DNA of 58,578 bases from contig JBAXPK010000012.1 of NCBI GenBank assembly GCA_037132275.1, positions 1-58,578 on the forward strand, written 5' to 3'. Shown one piece after another: positions 26,721 to 36,303 of the stretch (positions are counted from its first letter, which is position 1; each line of letters begins with the position of its first letter). A model generated the notes under the pieces. The model saw nothing but the letters and a program-made list of their open reading frames with translations. It did not search any database and was not told where the DNA came from. Made by a program: the position numbers and the translations under genes. This DNA comes from JAABPW01 sp037132275. GTDB lineage: Bacteria; Verrucomicrobiota; Kiritimatiellia; CAIKKV01; CAITUY01.

Positions 26721-27838
26721 GAAGTTAGTTTTTGAAACACGATGGAATGGCGTTGTTGCCAGGTCTTGACATCGAGTTGAGAGATGGCGCGCTGACGGGC
26801 GGCGGCGGACATTCCCGAACGGCGTGACCATGCGGTTTCCATGGCGGCGGCCAACTCATCGGGTTGCGGCGGGTGATCCTGATCCCAGTCGCGGGGAGCG
26901 GGAACGCCCACTCCGGCCTCCGGCCCCACAAGTTCGGGTACACCACCTGATGAGGAATAGACAACCGGTAATCCGCAAGCCATGGCCTCAACCACCAGGC
27001 GGGGGCAGGGGTCATTATACTTGGGGTGGAGCAGGATATCCGCCTCCCGCATCAGAGTGGGGGCTTCTTCTTGGGTGTAGGTTCCGCGCCAGTCGATGGC
27101 CTCATCCACTCCCGCTTGTATGGCCACGTCGCGGATTTCCCGCTTGCAGGCGGCTTCATCCGGGCGCCAGCAATAACGGCCAGCCACAATCATTTTGGCG
27201 GCGGGGCATTTCTTGCGAAAGTCGGCAAACGCCAGTACGGAAGCCTCAAGCCGGTAGCGAAAAAGGTGGCTGCCGGAAACCAGAAACACAGGATCCGAGG
27301 CGAGCCGTGGCGAGCCGGGAGTGAAGACGGTTGTGTCGACGGGATTAAAAAGAATCTCACCGGGACCCTGGCGGGCGCCCAGATAGCGTTCAGCACTTAT
27401 CCGGCAGAAATCGCTCTGGTAGAAAACCCAGTCAGCAGCATGATACGCGAGGGCGAGGGGCCGATTGGCCTCTTCCCACCCCTGGGGCTGCCAGGCGGGA
27501 TAGGCGACCCCGTTCTGGTTGAGGACAATCGGGCAGCCGACCCGCTTGGCCGCCCGGATCAAGACTGGCAGGTGCGGGGGCAGGGCGCTACTCACGAGAT
27601 AAAGCAGGTTGGGCGACGTGGTGGTATTGGGGAATTGCGCGACCAAATCCTGACATTTGATGATTCCCCCCGAGGCCGATTCAAAACGGGTGGGAAGCTT
27701 GTCATAGCCATAGAACACATGGGGATTCCCATCCCGCCTAGGCGACCACCAGCGCCGGCGCTCAATCAACGCCGTTTTTGCCAGCCAAATAGGTTTTAGC
27801 AAGTGATTCATGTGATACGTCAATACCGGGGGCATCAT
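26717..27838 (-). CDS. GT4-family glycosyltransferase
   Basis: The 373-residue GT-B protein has a C-terminal donor domain with KYNDPCPRLVVEAMACGLPVVYSSSGGVPELVG (E-x7-E motif) and an earlier FNPVDTTVFTPG hinge. The N-terminal segment NLLYLVSSALPPHLPVLIRAAKRVGCPIVLNQNGVAYPAW fits the acceptor Rossmann fold. No ribosome-binding site is obvious at this ATG or at an in-frame ATG nine codons later (27811). It heads the five-gene overlapping chain. The 198-base gap before it holds an 11-bp inverted repeat. Confidence 0.83.
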   Translation of the reverse strand: MMPPVLTYHMNHLLKPIWLAKTALIERRRWWSPRRDGNPHVFYGYDKLPTRFESASGGIIKCQDLVAQFPNTTTSPNLLYLVSSALPPHLPVLIRAAKRVGCPIVLNQNGVAYPAWQPQGWEEANRPLALAYHAADWVFYQSDFCRISAERYLGARQGPGEILFNPVDTTVFTPGSPRLASDPVFLVSGSHLFRYRLEASVLAFADFRKKCPAAKMIVAGRYCWRPDEAACKREIRDVAIQAGVDEAIDWRGTYTQEEAPTLMREADILLHPKYNDPCPRLVVEAMACGLPVVYSSSGGVPELVGPEAGVGVPAPRDWDQDHPPQPDELAAAMETAWSRRSGMSAAARQRAISQLDVKTWQQRHSIVFQKLTS

Positions 27839-27928
27839 AGCAGTGGTATGGCGAAAATCGAGCGTTATGGGTTCCTAAGACGGACCTCATCACTGGATGC
27901 GCTCGCGCTTGGAGATCCGTTCAATGTA

Positions 27929-27959
27929 TTGCACAACCCTCATAATACGGGTTGTGCAA
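27929..27959. repeat. 11-bp perfect inverted repeat
   Basis: TTGCACAACCC (27929-27939) and GGGTTGTGCAA (27949-27959) flank a 9-base spacer in the 198-base gap downstream of the TPR membrane-protein gene. No T-run follows on either strand, so a protein-binding site or RNA hairpin is more likely than a classical terminator. Confidence 0.5.
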
Positions 27960-28036
27960 AGCATGGCATGTTGGCTGTTTTTGTTGGAACCGCTTCCTAG
28001 AACCACGAAAACGTTTCAGATTCAAAATGCTGCCCC

Positions 28037-30073
28037 TTAATCCCTCTTTGTCGTATGGCGATCTGTTGCCAGGCGAGAATCCCGCCAGGGTTGGCCTGCA
28101 CGATAGGATTCTAGTCTGGCTTGCCGGGCGGGAGTTGTCCCGAGACGGTCGACGATTTGTGCCTGAATCTGTGCGGCACGAGCCGGATCGCCGGATTCGG
28201 CCAGTGCCGCCGCCAGTGTTTCGAACGTCTCAGTCTCAGGGCCTGCATTACCATTGTTGACGAAAGCATAGGCAAGACGTAATGCCTCGGTGCCGTCGCG
28301 GATAGCCGCATCGGGACAGGTCGCCAGCAGCCAGGCCAGCCGACATTGCGCAGACAACCGATCGGGAAATAGAGCCAGAGCCTGTCGGTACAGGGCGACA
28401 GCCTCACGTGGCGAGCCGGTGATGGCCAGCAGATCGGCCTTAACCTGAATCACGTCCGGATTTCGTGGCGCGAGACCGTATGCCGTGTTTACCTCGCGTA
28501 GCGCCGTGTTGGTGTCGCCCGTCACCAGAGCCGCCGATGCCAACCCCAATCGCGCCAAAGTATTGCCGGGCGCCAACGTCACGGCCCGCCGGAGTGTGGT
28601 AACGGCCTCTGTCCCACGGGATTCGCGCAGTTGTGACAGTCCCAGATTGTTGAGCAGTTTCGAGACGTCCACAATACGGCGCGGATCGCTCGGGACCGGT
28701 GCGTCCATGGGGGCCACTTGAGCGAGGACGCGCTCGGTGATCGCCATAACGTCCTGGTCACGGTGGCGGTCGTATAGTTCGCCCGTCAGGCATACGGCGG
28801 CACGCGTGTTGTCCGGTCGTATCTGTAAAACGGCGCTCCACATCTGTACCGCATCCTGGTAGTCACGATTGCGCACGTGAGTGGCCGCGCCCAAAGCGGC
28901 CGCTACCGCCAAGGCCGGCAACGCAAAGCCGATGGACTGGGCCACAGGTGAAGCCAGCTTCCTGACCAGGAACGCGAACAGCAATGCCCATACGACGGCG
29001 AAGGCGGCCAGTGGCAGATACATCCGGTGATCGAAAGCCAGATCCGGATGCGGGAAGACGCTGGAGGTGGGCGCCAGAAGCAATAGGAACCCAAGGCCAA
29101 GAAACCCGAGTCGCGGCTTCGAACGGGCGAACAGCGACACGGTGGCCACCACGAGCAGAAGGGCAGGCAGGGCCGCCCAGGGGCCCCCGAATGACGCTGG
29201 CGTCGACGACCAGCCGTAATCGATGCAGAGTGGGTGGGGCCAAGCCACCTGCCGGAGATATTGCGATACGACGCGGGCCTGGGCGGCGAGGTAGGCTAGC
29301 GAAAGCCCTTCCGGTTGATAGTCGTGGACACCGGCTGTTAGTTGCGGGAACGCCATGGGTAGGGCCAGATAGAGAATGGTCGAGGCTAGGCCGACATGGA
29401 GGAAACGGCGTCGCGCCCATACTTCGCGCCACGAGGCACTCAGGAAAATCCGATCAAAGGCCAAAACCAGCAGCGGCGTTACGACCATCGTCTCCTTGCA
29501 ACTCATCCCGACAAGGCAAGCCGCGACGGCGGCGGCATACCATGTCGGCGACCTGAATCCGCCCGTGGCCCCGCGCAACACGGCATAGAGCGTGAGCAGC
29601 GTACATAGCCCTGCCATGAGTTCGTAGCGTTGGCAAACGTACTGGACAGCGGCTCCGGCGAGCGGGTGGACGATCCACGTCAAGGCCGTGACCCAGGCGA
29701 TAAGGAGGGCTGATTCACGAACCCCGGACGGGGTGCCGGGTAGCGCCATGGTGCGCCGAACGAGCCCGAAGAGGACAAGTCCGGCCACGAGATGCATGAG
29801 CAGGTTTCCGGCATGGTAGTCCGCCGGGTTCAATTTGCCCGTGGCGTAATTCATTGCCAACGTGAAATCGACCGTTGCGCGCGGCCCGAGCCACTCGGCC
29901 GCCGACTGCGGGAGAACGTGGCGTAGCCGGGCGTTCTCAACGATCACCTTAGTGTCGTCCAGGAAAAATTGGCCATTAAACCCGTTGCTGAATGCAAGCA
30001 GGCCGGCTGCTACGATGGACGCCATGGCCAGGAGCATACCCCATGATCGCCTACTGTTATCTCTTATGGCCAT
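28037..30073 (-). CDS. Polytopic membrane protein with C-terminal TPR repeats (GT-C/TMTC-like)
   Basis: The 678-residue product has about eleven membrane helices in its first 400 residues. An early lumenal/periplasmic loop contains FNGQFFLDDTKVIVENARL, where an acidic DD motif is typical of GT-C transferases. The C-terminal 250 residues form tetratricopeptide repeats (for example AVTTLRRAVTLAPGNTLARL and AVALYRQALALFPDRL). This architecture matches TMTC/DUF1736-like proteins, which transfer sugars from a polyprenyl-phosphate donor to proteins in characterised eukaryotic cases. The DPM1-like enzyme at 20876 could supply that donor. The start at 30073 overlaps the upstream stop by ten bases. 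Confidence 0.75.
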   Translation of the reverse strand: MAIRDNSRRSWGMLLAMASIVAAGLLAFSNGFNGQFFLDDTKVIVENARLRHVLPQSAAEWLGPRATVDFTLAMNYATGKLNPADYHAGNLLMHLVAGLVLFGLVRRTMALPGTPSGVRESALLIAWVTALTWIVHPLAGAAVQYVCQRYELMAGLCTLLTLYAVLRGATGGFRSPTWYAAAVAACLVGMSCKETMVVTPLLVLAFDRIFLSASWREVWARRRFLHVGLASTILYLALPMAFPQLTAGVHDYQPEGLSLAYLAAQARVVSQYLRQVAWPHPLCIDYGWSSTPASFGGPWAALPALLLVVATVSLFARSKPRLGFLGLGFLLLLAPTSSVFPHPDLAFDHRMYLPLAAFAVVWALLFAFLVRKLASPVAQSIGFALPALAVAAALGAATHVRNRDYQDAVQMWSAVLQIRPDNTRAAVCLTGELYDRHRDQDVMAITERVLAQVAPMDAPVPSDPRRIVDVSKLLNNLGLSQLRESRGTEAVTTLRRAVTLAPGNTLARLGLASAALVTGDTNTALREVNTAYGLAPRNPDVIQVKADLLAITGSPREAVALYRQALALFPDRLSAQCRLAWLLATCPDAAIRDGTEALRLAYAFVNNGNAGPETETFETLAAALAESGDPARAAQIQAQIVDRLGTTPARQARLESYRAGQPWRDSRLATDRHTTKRD

Positions 30074-31176
30074 TTGCCCACAAACCCTTCCAAAAACTTC
30101 TTCCACAACGGGGCCTGTCGACTATATTCGTTTTCCCTAGCGGTGATGAGCCCCGTGGAAATGGCGCGGGCACGAGCGTCTGAATGCTCAAGGCAAAATT
30201 GTGCCCAATGAACAAGGCCTTCCACGTCATCCACCTCCGTCATCCAGCCGTTTTCGCCATGACGCACCAGATCCATGGCTTGGCCCACACGGGTGGTCAC
30301 CAGTGGGATGCCGCTGGCCATGGATTCCAACACCGCCTTGGGGCCGCCTTCCTGACGGGATGTTACCATGTAGAGGTCGAGCGTCTGGAAGAGTTCCCCA
30401 ATATCGGCATAACGGGGCAAGTTGAAATGCCGATAGGGGATTCCCTGCTTTTCAAGGCCGGCTTTGATATATCCGCGCGCCGGCCCGGAGAGCACGACGA
30501 GCAGTTCGGGGACGCTGGCTTTCAGGGCGGCCATGGCCTTTATAAAGATGTCTGGCCCCTTGATTAGTTTGGGTTCCATGCCCGTGTCCCACCCGACCCC
30601 ATCCTTTTGGAAGGAGCCGATCACCGTGGCGGTTTTGGGAATCCCATACTTGGCGCGGTAATCCAGTTTCGAGGCCGGAGTCTGGGGGCGGAAAAGCGAT
30701 AGGTTGATACCGATAGGGATAAGGTGAATTTTCTTAGGAGCAATTCCCGTGGTAAGCAAGATATCGCGCATCTCGCTATGGCTGACCTGAACTCGGGACA
30801 GGCGGTCATGATGCCGCTTCACTTTGTCAAATAGATCGTCAAATTCCTGGAAGCCGGTGCCGGGCTTGCCGTGAAAATAGGCGACCCCAATTCGATGTGA
30901 GGAGCGCAGCCACTCGTCTGAGAAAAGGTAGAACTGGCTTCCGTAAAACACCGATTGATGCCGTGATCCCTGATTCCAGCAAGGGGTTGCGACCTTGATG
31001 CCGAGTGAAGCAGCGACGGAAGCAATCGCCCGCATTTCCTCATCAATCACCCAGGAGGCAGTATCGCTAACGAGTATCAGGCGGGAATGGGGCTGCCACG
31101 TTGAGGAGACGGCTCGCCGCCCCAGTGTTAGCGGGAGTTGAGAGGCTTGCGAAATGAAATGGGAAAACGAGAACAT
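30064..31176 (-). CDS. GT4-family glycosyltransferase
   Basis: The 370-residue GT-B enzyme has HLIPIGINLSLFRPQTPASK at the hinge and a donor domain with YMVTSRQEGGPKAVLESMASGIPLVTTRVGQAMDLVRHGENGWM, a textbook E-x7-E retaining-transferase region. It lies four bases downstream of the O-acyltransferase gene. Confidence 0.87.
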   Translation of the reverse strand: MFSFSHFISQASQLPLTLGRRAVSSTWQPHSRLILVSDTASWVIDEEMRAIASVAASLGIKVATPCWNQGSRHQSVFYGSQFYLFSDEWLRSSHRIGVAYFHGKPGTGFQEFDDLFDKVKRHHDRLSRVQVSHSEMRDILLTTGIAPKKIHLIPIGINLSLFRPQTPASKLDYRAKYGIPKTATVIGSFQKDGVGWDTGMEPKLIKGPDIFIKAMAALKASVPELLVVLSGPARGYIKAGLEKQGIPYRHFNLPRYADIGELFQTLDLYMVTSRQEGGPKAVLESMASGIPLVTTRVGQAMDLVRHGENGWMTEVDDVEGLVHWAQFCLEHSDARARAISTGLITARENEYSRQAPLWKKFLEGFVGKWP

Positions 31177-31180
31177 GAGT

Positions 31181-32209
31181 TTATAAGCGGGGATTCCCCG
31201 CCAGTATGCTGATTTTTGATACGGCCATGGTAATGCGGCGGGCCACCCAATGCGATGGTTTTTCGACGAGAATGTAAAAGAGATAGCATATGCCTAACAC
31301 AACAAGTCCTTTGATCGCCATTTGAAGCCAAAACAGATGAGGCCATGGCGCCCAGTTGTCGATCACGCTCAAGCCAAATCCATGCACGAGATAGATGGAG
31401 TAACTCCACAATCCACCCCATTCCATAAACCGTGAAATAGGACGGTTATGTTGCTGGATCAGTTCCGCCCGGATCCAGAAAAACACCAAAATTGCGAATA
31501 GGTTCAATGACCACGAATAAGGTATGGGACTGTGATAATGCAGGATGGCGCATAGGGTGCCGGCGGCCCAGGCCGATCCCCTCCAAACCCAGATGGGGCA
31601 TCTTAATGTAGAGGAGTGAAAGCGGTCGAACTGCGAGGCGAGAAGGCATCCGAGCAGCCAGCATGGAAAGGCGAGAATCCAGTTGAACTGGTGACCCCAG
31701 CTACCATAATCCCGAGGAAATCCACGCCAGGCAATCACAAGATATCCCAACACAAAGAAACAGGCGAGAAATCGGAGCCAGCCATGGGTTGTGACGGGAA
31801 ATCTAATGAAAGGGTACAGCGAGTAAAAAACGAGTTCGACAATAAGGCTCCAGCCGACGGCATTGATCAATTGTTCCGTCGAAATGTGGAAACTTGGAGA
31901 CAAGTAGCGTGCAATGAGGAGTGGAACGAGGACGCGCAGATAACGCCGGGTCAGAAAAGGAAAAATCGGAAAATCGCCCGAGTTGGCGCGAAAGGGATAG
32001 TGAACACAGAAGCCTGAGATAACAAAAAATACGATAACGGCAGCGGGGCCACAGAAAACGGCGCCCCAAACACCCCAAAGAGTGTTACGGTCAACCGCCG
32101 CTCCCCAATGGAAAAGAAATACCCACAAGGCCGAAATAAACCGCAAGGAGTTTAGTCCCGCCACATATTTTATAGGGGCAACGTGGCTGGTAGAATTTGA
32201 TGTAATCAT
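31181..32209 (-). CDS. Acyltransferase-3 family membrane O-acyltransferase
   Basis: The 342-residue protein has about nine or ten membrane helices. It opens LNSLRFISALWVFLFHWGAAVDR with the invariant-type Arg and His, and VFFVISGFCVHYPFRAN. Family members (OafA, NodX-like) O-acetylate or otherwise acylate surface glycans. In this locus it probably decorates the exported polysaccharide. A 73-base gap separates it from the upstream GT4 gene. I see no convincing ribosome-binding site at this ATG. Confidence 0.88.
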   Translation of the reverse strand: MITSNSTSHVAPIKYVAGLNSLRFISALWVFLFHWGAAVDRNTLWGVWGAVFCGPAAVIVFFVISGFCVHYPFRANSGDFPIFPFLTRRYLRVLVPLLIARYLSPSFHISTEQLINAVGWSLIVELVFYSLYPFIRFPVTTHGWLRFLACFFVLGYLVIAWRGFPRDYGSWGHQFNWILAFPCWLLGCLLASQFDRFHSSTLRCPIWVWRGSAWAAGTLCAILHYHSPIPYSWSLNLFAILVFFWIRAELIQQHNRPISRFMEWGGLWSYSIYLVHGFGLSVIDNWAPWPHLFWLQMAIKGLVVLGICYLFYILVEKPSHWVARRITMAVSKISILAGNPRL

Positions 32210-32282
32210 GGTGAAGTTGGGGAATGTTCTGGCGTCGGTTCTGTCGGACGTTAAACAAGAATCGGAACGTTCTTTATCACTT

Positions 32283-33278
32283 TCAAGTCCGTGCTTGGAG
32301 GCCGAGCACCTTTAGATATTGGCTCGTGACGGTTTCAATTCCCGGTACTTTGATTGCAGATTGGATCCGGGCGTAGGTGGAGACGAGTTGTTTCAGCAAG
32401 GCCGGGATTTCCTTGGGCTCGCTGAATGGCAGGCCCGCTTGGCCGGCAATCGCAGGATGGCCTCCGCTGTTGAGGTAGAGGGCAGGAAGACCACAGGCCA
32501 GAGCCTCCAAAAGGGAATTGGAACAGGGGTCGTTTCGGCTTGCAGTGACATAGATGTCGTGTCCGCGAAGTTCCTGCGCCAGGTCGATGGAGGCGAGGGG
32601 AGCCTTCATCCGGATGTTGTTAAAGATAACAGGTGATCGCCCAATAAAGGTGTATTCATAGCGGGACCAGTCCAGGTGTTCGTCAAGCCATTGATAAACG
32701 GGAGCGCCTTTGTTGACATTGTCGGACCAACTGACGGAGATGATTTTGATTTTTCTTCCCGTGGCAAAGGGGATCCGTCCGGTGGGATTGAAAATCGAAG
32801 GATCCGTGGCATTGGGGATGACCTCGGGGTTGAGGAAGTTCAAACCCAGTTCCAGGTGTTTCTGGAGACTGTATTGTGACTGAAAGATTGTGGCATCAGC
32901 CATTTCATGGTTGAGGGCGGCGATACGGCGATCGGTACCGTCGTCGAATCCGCGATAAACCCCGATGGGGCCATCGACGCGGTGAATCATCCTGCATCCC
33001 CGTCGTTTGAAGGCTCTCAGCCGGGCGGCGTCGAAATTGAAAGAGTTGAAGAGGCATGCCCGTGTTGTCTTTGAAATCGTGTTGCCCTCGACCCGAAGGC
33101 CGCGTTTTTCGAACTCACGCCAGATCGCCCGCATGAATTGATGCCCGCCTCCCGCTGGCGGCGGGGCAAAGTCATGAAACAAGGCGAGGTCAAAGCGCCG
33201 ATGGCAAGCGCGCCATGTATCGAAGCGCAATTCAGTGGCTCGTCGCGCATTTTTAAAGATAGCGAGGGGGTAATTCAT
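32283..33278 (-). CDS. GT4-like glycosyltransferase
   Basis: This is a 331-residue GT-B-type protein. VIPNATDPSIFNPTGR forms the hinge, IKIISVSWSDNVNKGAPVYQWLDEHLD starts the donor domain and YVTASRNDPCSNSLLEALACGLPALYLNSGGHPAI carries the E-x7-E motif. The N-terminal domain is short. It overlaps the upstream GT2-like gene by four bases. Confidence 0.82.
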   Translation of the reverse strand: MNYPLAIFKNARRATELRFDTWRACHRRFDLALFHDFAPPPAGGGHQFMRAIWREFEKRGLRVEGNTISKTTRACLFNSFNFDAARLRAFKRRGCRMIHRVDGPIGVYRGFDDGTDRRIAALNHEMADATIFQSQYSLQKHLELGLNFLNPEVIPNATDPSIFNPTGRIPFATGRKIKIISVSWSDNVNKGAPVYQWLDEHLDWSRYEYTFIGRSPVIFNNIRMKAPLASIDLAQELRGHDIYVTASRNDPCSNSLLEALACGLPALYLNSGGHPAIAGQAGLPFSEPKEIPALLKQLVSTYARIQSAIKVPGIETVTSQYLKVLGLQART

Positions 33279-34087
33279 GTAATAAAAAATCCGGAAACAT
33301 CTTTTCGAACCTGCGGCCCCCGCCGATACCCATCATCTTTCCCGGTTTTTCTGAAGATGAGCGAAAAGGCTGTCCGTAAATAAAAGGATATTTTGCCCGC
33401 GATCGTTTGTTGGGCAATTTGCTTCCGAATTTCATCCGATGGACTAAAACGTGGCATAGCTAACACTTGTTTCGAGCTGCGTCGTGTCATGCACATGTGT
33501 AGACATCGGAAAGACGAGGTTTCCCAAGGTGTAGTCAGGTGCATGGAGTAGGTAGCATCTTGTTGGTTAAACCCAGGTTTAAAAACGATTGTCCCGTTGT
33601 GCAGCCGTTGCGGGCAGCCTGTCCATGACGTCAGGTGCGCGAAATTGTAGAGTTTGGTCATAGAGCGTGCAGGCGGCGAAAGATAGCCCAGTGCCTCATG
33701 GGTCTGCCGATCCAGTCTTGAACAGTTCAACACATTGCCGTAGATGCGGTGATAGCGGTTCAGCGCGCCTTGTTTAATCTTCACGCGCATCTCGCGTAGG
33801 CCGTTTGGGTCATACAGTTCGTCGCCATCCACGGCAAAGATCCAGGTGGGTGTTCCTGCGTAGCCTTCAATTGCCCGGTGGGATTCCGCGAGATTCTGGA
33901 TGCGCTCAAGATGGATATGTGGATATTGGGCTGCGAGTGTCTCAAGGATCGGATAGGTCCCGTCCGTGGAGAAATTGTCATAAACAAGCATCCGGTCACA
34001 GAAATGGGTCACATTTTCTAGGGCCTGCCCGATGAATAGATCCTCGTTTTTGACCAGGACAACACCAACTATTGCAGGTTCACTCAT
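33275..34087 (-). CDS. GT2-like glycosyltransferase
   Basis: The start at MSEPAIVGVVLVKNED (270 residues) is supported by an ATGA overlap with the gene upstream. The sequence has VLVKNEDLFIGQALENVTHFCDRMLVYDNFSTDGT and IFAVDGDELYDP, a DGDE acidic motif in the DxD position. This is the pattern of the KNE-type GT2 subfamily. The C-terminal 80 residues are basic and helical without known motifs. Confidence 0.78.
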   Translation of the reverse strand: MSEPAIVGVVLVKNEDLFIGQALENVTHFCDRMLVYDNFSTDGTYPILETLAAQYPHIHLERIQNLAESHRAIEGYAGTPTWIFAVDGDELYDPNGLREMRVKIKQGALNRYHRIYGNVLNCSRLDRQTHEALGYLSPPARSMTKLYNFAHLTSWTGCPQRLHNGTIVFKPGFNQQDATYSMHLTTPWETSSFRCLHMCMTRRSSKQVLAMPRFSPSDEIRKQIAQQTIAGKISFYLRTAFSLIFRKTGKDDGYRRGPQVRKDVSGFFIT

Positions 34088-35220
34088 CGGTCTCCCTTGG
34101 CATCGATGACCGCCAGCATCCGATCCACCATCCGATCCCAAGTGTAATGGGACAGGCAAAAGGATTGCCCCTCACTGCCCATTCGGGCTAAATCGTCAGG
34201 ACGGGATAGTGCATCAAGAAGCACACGGGCAAATTCATCGGGTTCCTGTGTATGGAGAATGAATCCATATTTTCCGTTTCCGCTGATCTCGGGAAAAGCA
34301 TTACAGTCGAGCCCAACAATCGGCATGCGGCAGGCCAGCGCTTCAAGATAGGCAATGCCCCACGCATCGTATTGAGAAGGCATGAGAAACATGGAATGTT
34401 CATCGTACAACTTCTGCAATATGTCCCCGCCCGGGGGGAGGCGTCCAAGTCGCTGTAGCCAGGGCCACTCCGTGTATTGCGGGGGATAGGACTCCTGCCC
34501 CACCAGTGTCAGGGTAATGTCCGGATCCGATTGGCGTGCCCGGCGCACCGCCTCAACAACCAGAGCACCGCCTTTTTTGACGAAATTTGATTTGGCCACA
34601 AAGAGCAACTTCTTGTTCCGATAGTTTTTGGGGCCGAAATAGGGCGTAATCCCGCCAAAACCGCTGCCCACCGCTGTCACGCGATCTGCGTCGATGCCAT
34701 AGTCGCGTTCGATACCCGCTTTGACATACTGGCCCATGCAGAAAATGTGATCTACCTGCGCGAGACATTGCCGCTCCCGTTCGTCAAGCGCCTTGGCCAT
34801 GTTCGGGCTGACAAGTTTCCCGATTTGTGCCGCCATCCATGAACGCCAGGTGGAGTCGATCAAGAAATGGTTACGCTTCTTGGGCTGTCCGTTGCGCCAC
34901 GGAAATTCCCGGGTTCCGATGTGGATGATATGGCCCTCGGCAAGATCCCGGACACGGCGTTGGGTGGCCCAAGTCCGGGCATGATGCATCACTGTGCTTG
35001 TGCCCGGCCTTCGATCCTGTTCCTTTAAAAGCCAGCGCCCAACCCGGTCTGCGAAATCCCAGGCTTTTGCCACCTGCACCTGCTCGGCGACTCCCAGCCG
35101 ACCCCTTGATTCGAGAACACGGGTCAGGTGGAATGTCGTCCCTGACCACATTCTTGGCGAACGCGGATTCCCCAAAGGACACAGTACGTGGATGGGTTTT
35201 AATAGAGTTGTGTCGCTCAT
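34084..35220 (-). CDS. GT4-family glycosyltransferase
   Basis: The 378-residue enzyme begins MSDTTLLKPIHVLCPLGNPRSPRMWSGT; this start lies two bases after the upstream gene's end. The donor domain shows KLLFVAKSNFVKKGGALVVEAVRRAR, TLVGQESYPP and MFLMPSQYDAWGIAYLEALACRMPIVGLDCNAFPEIS with the retaining-transferase acidic motif. Acceptor and donor are unknown. Confidence 0.86.
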   Translation of the reverse strand: MSDTTLLKPIHVLCPLGNPRSPRMWSGTTFHLTRVLESRGRLGVAEQVQVAKAWDFADRVGRWLLKEQDRRPGTSTVMHHARTWATQRRVRDLAEGHIIHIGTREFPWRNGQPKKRNHFLIDSTWRSWMAAQIGKLVSPNMAKALDERERQCLAQVDHIFCMGQYVKAGIERDYGIDADRVTAVGSGFGGITPYFGPKNYRNKKLLFVAKSNFVKKGGALVVEAVRRARQSDPDITLTLVGQESYPPQYTEWPWLQRLGRLPPGGDILQKLYDEHSMFLMPSQYDAWGIAYLEALACRMPIVGLDCNAFPEISGNGKYGFILHTQEPDEFARVLLDALSRPDDLARMGSEGQSFCLSHYTWDRMVDRMLAVIDAKGDR

Positions 35221-35222
35221 TG

Positions 35223-36302
35223 TTAATGAATACGCGCACGGACTGTATCGACGATGTAGTCGGCCACCTTGGGTTTGGTGTAGGCCGTCGAGGCGAATGA
35301 GAGGCATGCTCGCCCCATTTCGGCCAACCGGTCATGATCGGCAAGAACGCCTCGTAACCATCCGGCCTGTTCCTGGAAACGGCAAAGCGGGATTCGGGTG
35401 AGGATACGGTAGCTTCCCGGATCCTCCAGTGGCGCCCTGGGATCGAAGTCGCCGCTATTCGGTAATAATTCAATAAAGTGGAGGCCGGGGTGCAAAGCGA
35501 ACTGTGCCGGGGTTTCTGTCAGGGGTGCCTGCTCGATCAGCAGGGGACGCCCCAGAACAAGGCTCTCAGTGGCTTTCCATGGAAAAATGGCATGGGGGAA
35601 GGTATTCACAACCGTTAGGCGCCCCTTGGTGATCTGGCGTGAGAACTCGCGGCGGCTCAGATTGGAGAATACGGTTTGGTTGTCTTCTAAAGTGCGGACA
35701 GTGCGGCTAGTCAAGCGATAGCAGCCCGTTATCCCCGCGTTGCGGAGCGCTTGCTGGGTATGCCATCGTATCCAGAAATGGCTGGATGTGGATGTGAGCG
35801 GCTCCTCGGCGTGCTCATAAGGCGAGCGCCCGCCATCGCGGACAGGATTGGCGTATACACCGGCTACATGGCATACATCCTGGCACGGTCGGTCGGTTCG
35901 CAGCCAATGTCTCCATTGCCGGTCGCGTTGAAACCGCTCCAGGCCCTCTGCAAAAAAAAGGAACGGAGAGAGTTTCGCTTCGAGATGGGATAATTCGGCA
36001 TTCATCAAAATCCGCCGGGCAAGGCCCCGGTGTAAATTGGCTTTGAAATAAACATCGCAGTGCTCCAATGCCGCAAGATCGAGAAATTGGGCGTGGTCGC
36101 TCATGTCGAAAAATACCGGGTGTCCGTCGAATTGTACCCACGCGCTCTCATGTTCGCGGGGCTGGGTTAGGCGGGGAAGGGGGCGGGCCTCATCGGTGGG
36201 CCAAGCCCCGGCATGGTTGACCAGCGCCGAGAGGAAATAAGCATAAAAGCCATTATGGCCGCGGCGCGCGATCAGTTCAGGTTCGTGAATGACGATGCGC
36301 AT
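35223..36302 (-). CDS. Protein of unknown function in the glycan locus, possibly GT-B-like
   Basis: The 359-residue product is not one I recognise. It lacks membrane helices and a signal peptide. The C-terminal half (RLTVVNTFPHAIFPWKATESLVLGRPLLIEQ, then HPGLHFIELLPN and ILTRIPLCRFQEQAGWLRGVL) resembles the donor side of exostosin- or CgeB-like GT-B folds, where a glutamate in KATE would sit at the E-x7-E position. The start MRIVIHEPELIARRGHNGF also fits a Rossmann strand. It sits with single-base gaps between two GT4 genes, so an undescribed transferase is plausible but unproven. Confidence 0.6.
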   Translation of the reverse strand: MRIVIHEPELIARRGHNGFYAYFLSALVNHAGAWPTDEARPLPRLTQPREHESAWVQFDGHPVFFDMSDHAQFLDLAALEHCDVYFKANLHRGLARRILMNAELSHLEAKLSPFLFFAEGLERFQRDRQWRHWLRTDRPCQDVCHVAGVYANPVRDGGRSPYEHAEEPLTSTSSHFWIRWHTQQALRNAGITGCYRLTSRTVRTLEDNQTVFSNLSRREFSRQITKGRLTVVNTFPHAIFPWKATESLVLGRPLLIEQAPLTETPAQFALHPGLHFIELLPNSGDFDPRAPLEDPGSYRILTRIPLCRFQEQAGWLRGVLADHDRLAEMGRACLSFASTAYTKPKVADYIVDTVRARIH

Positions 36303-36303
36303 A

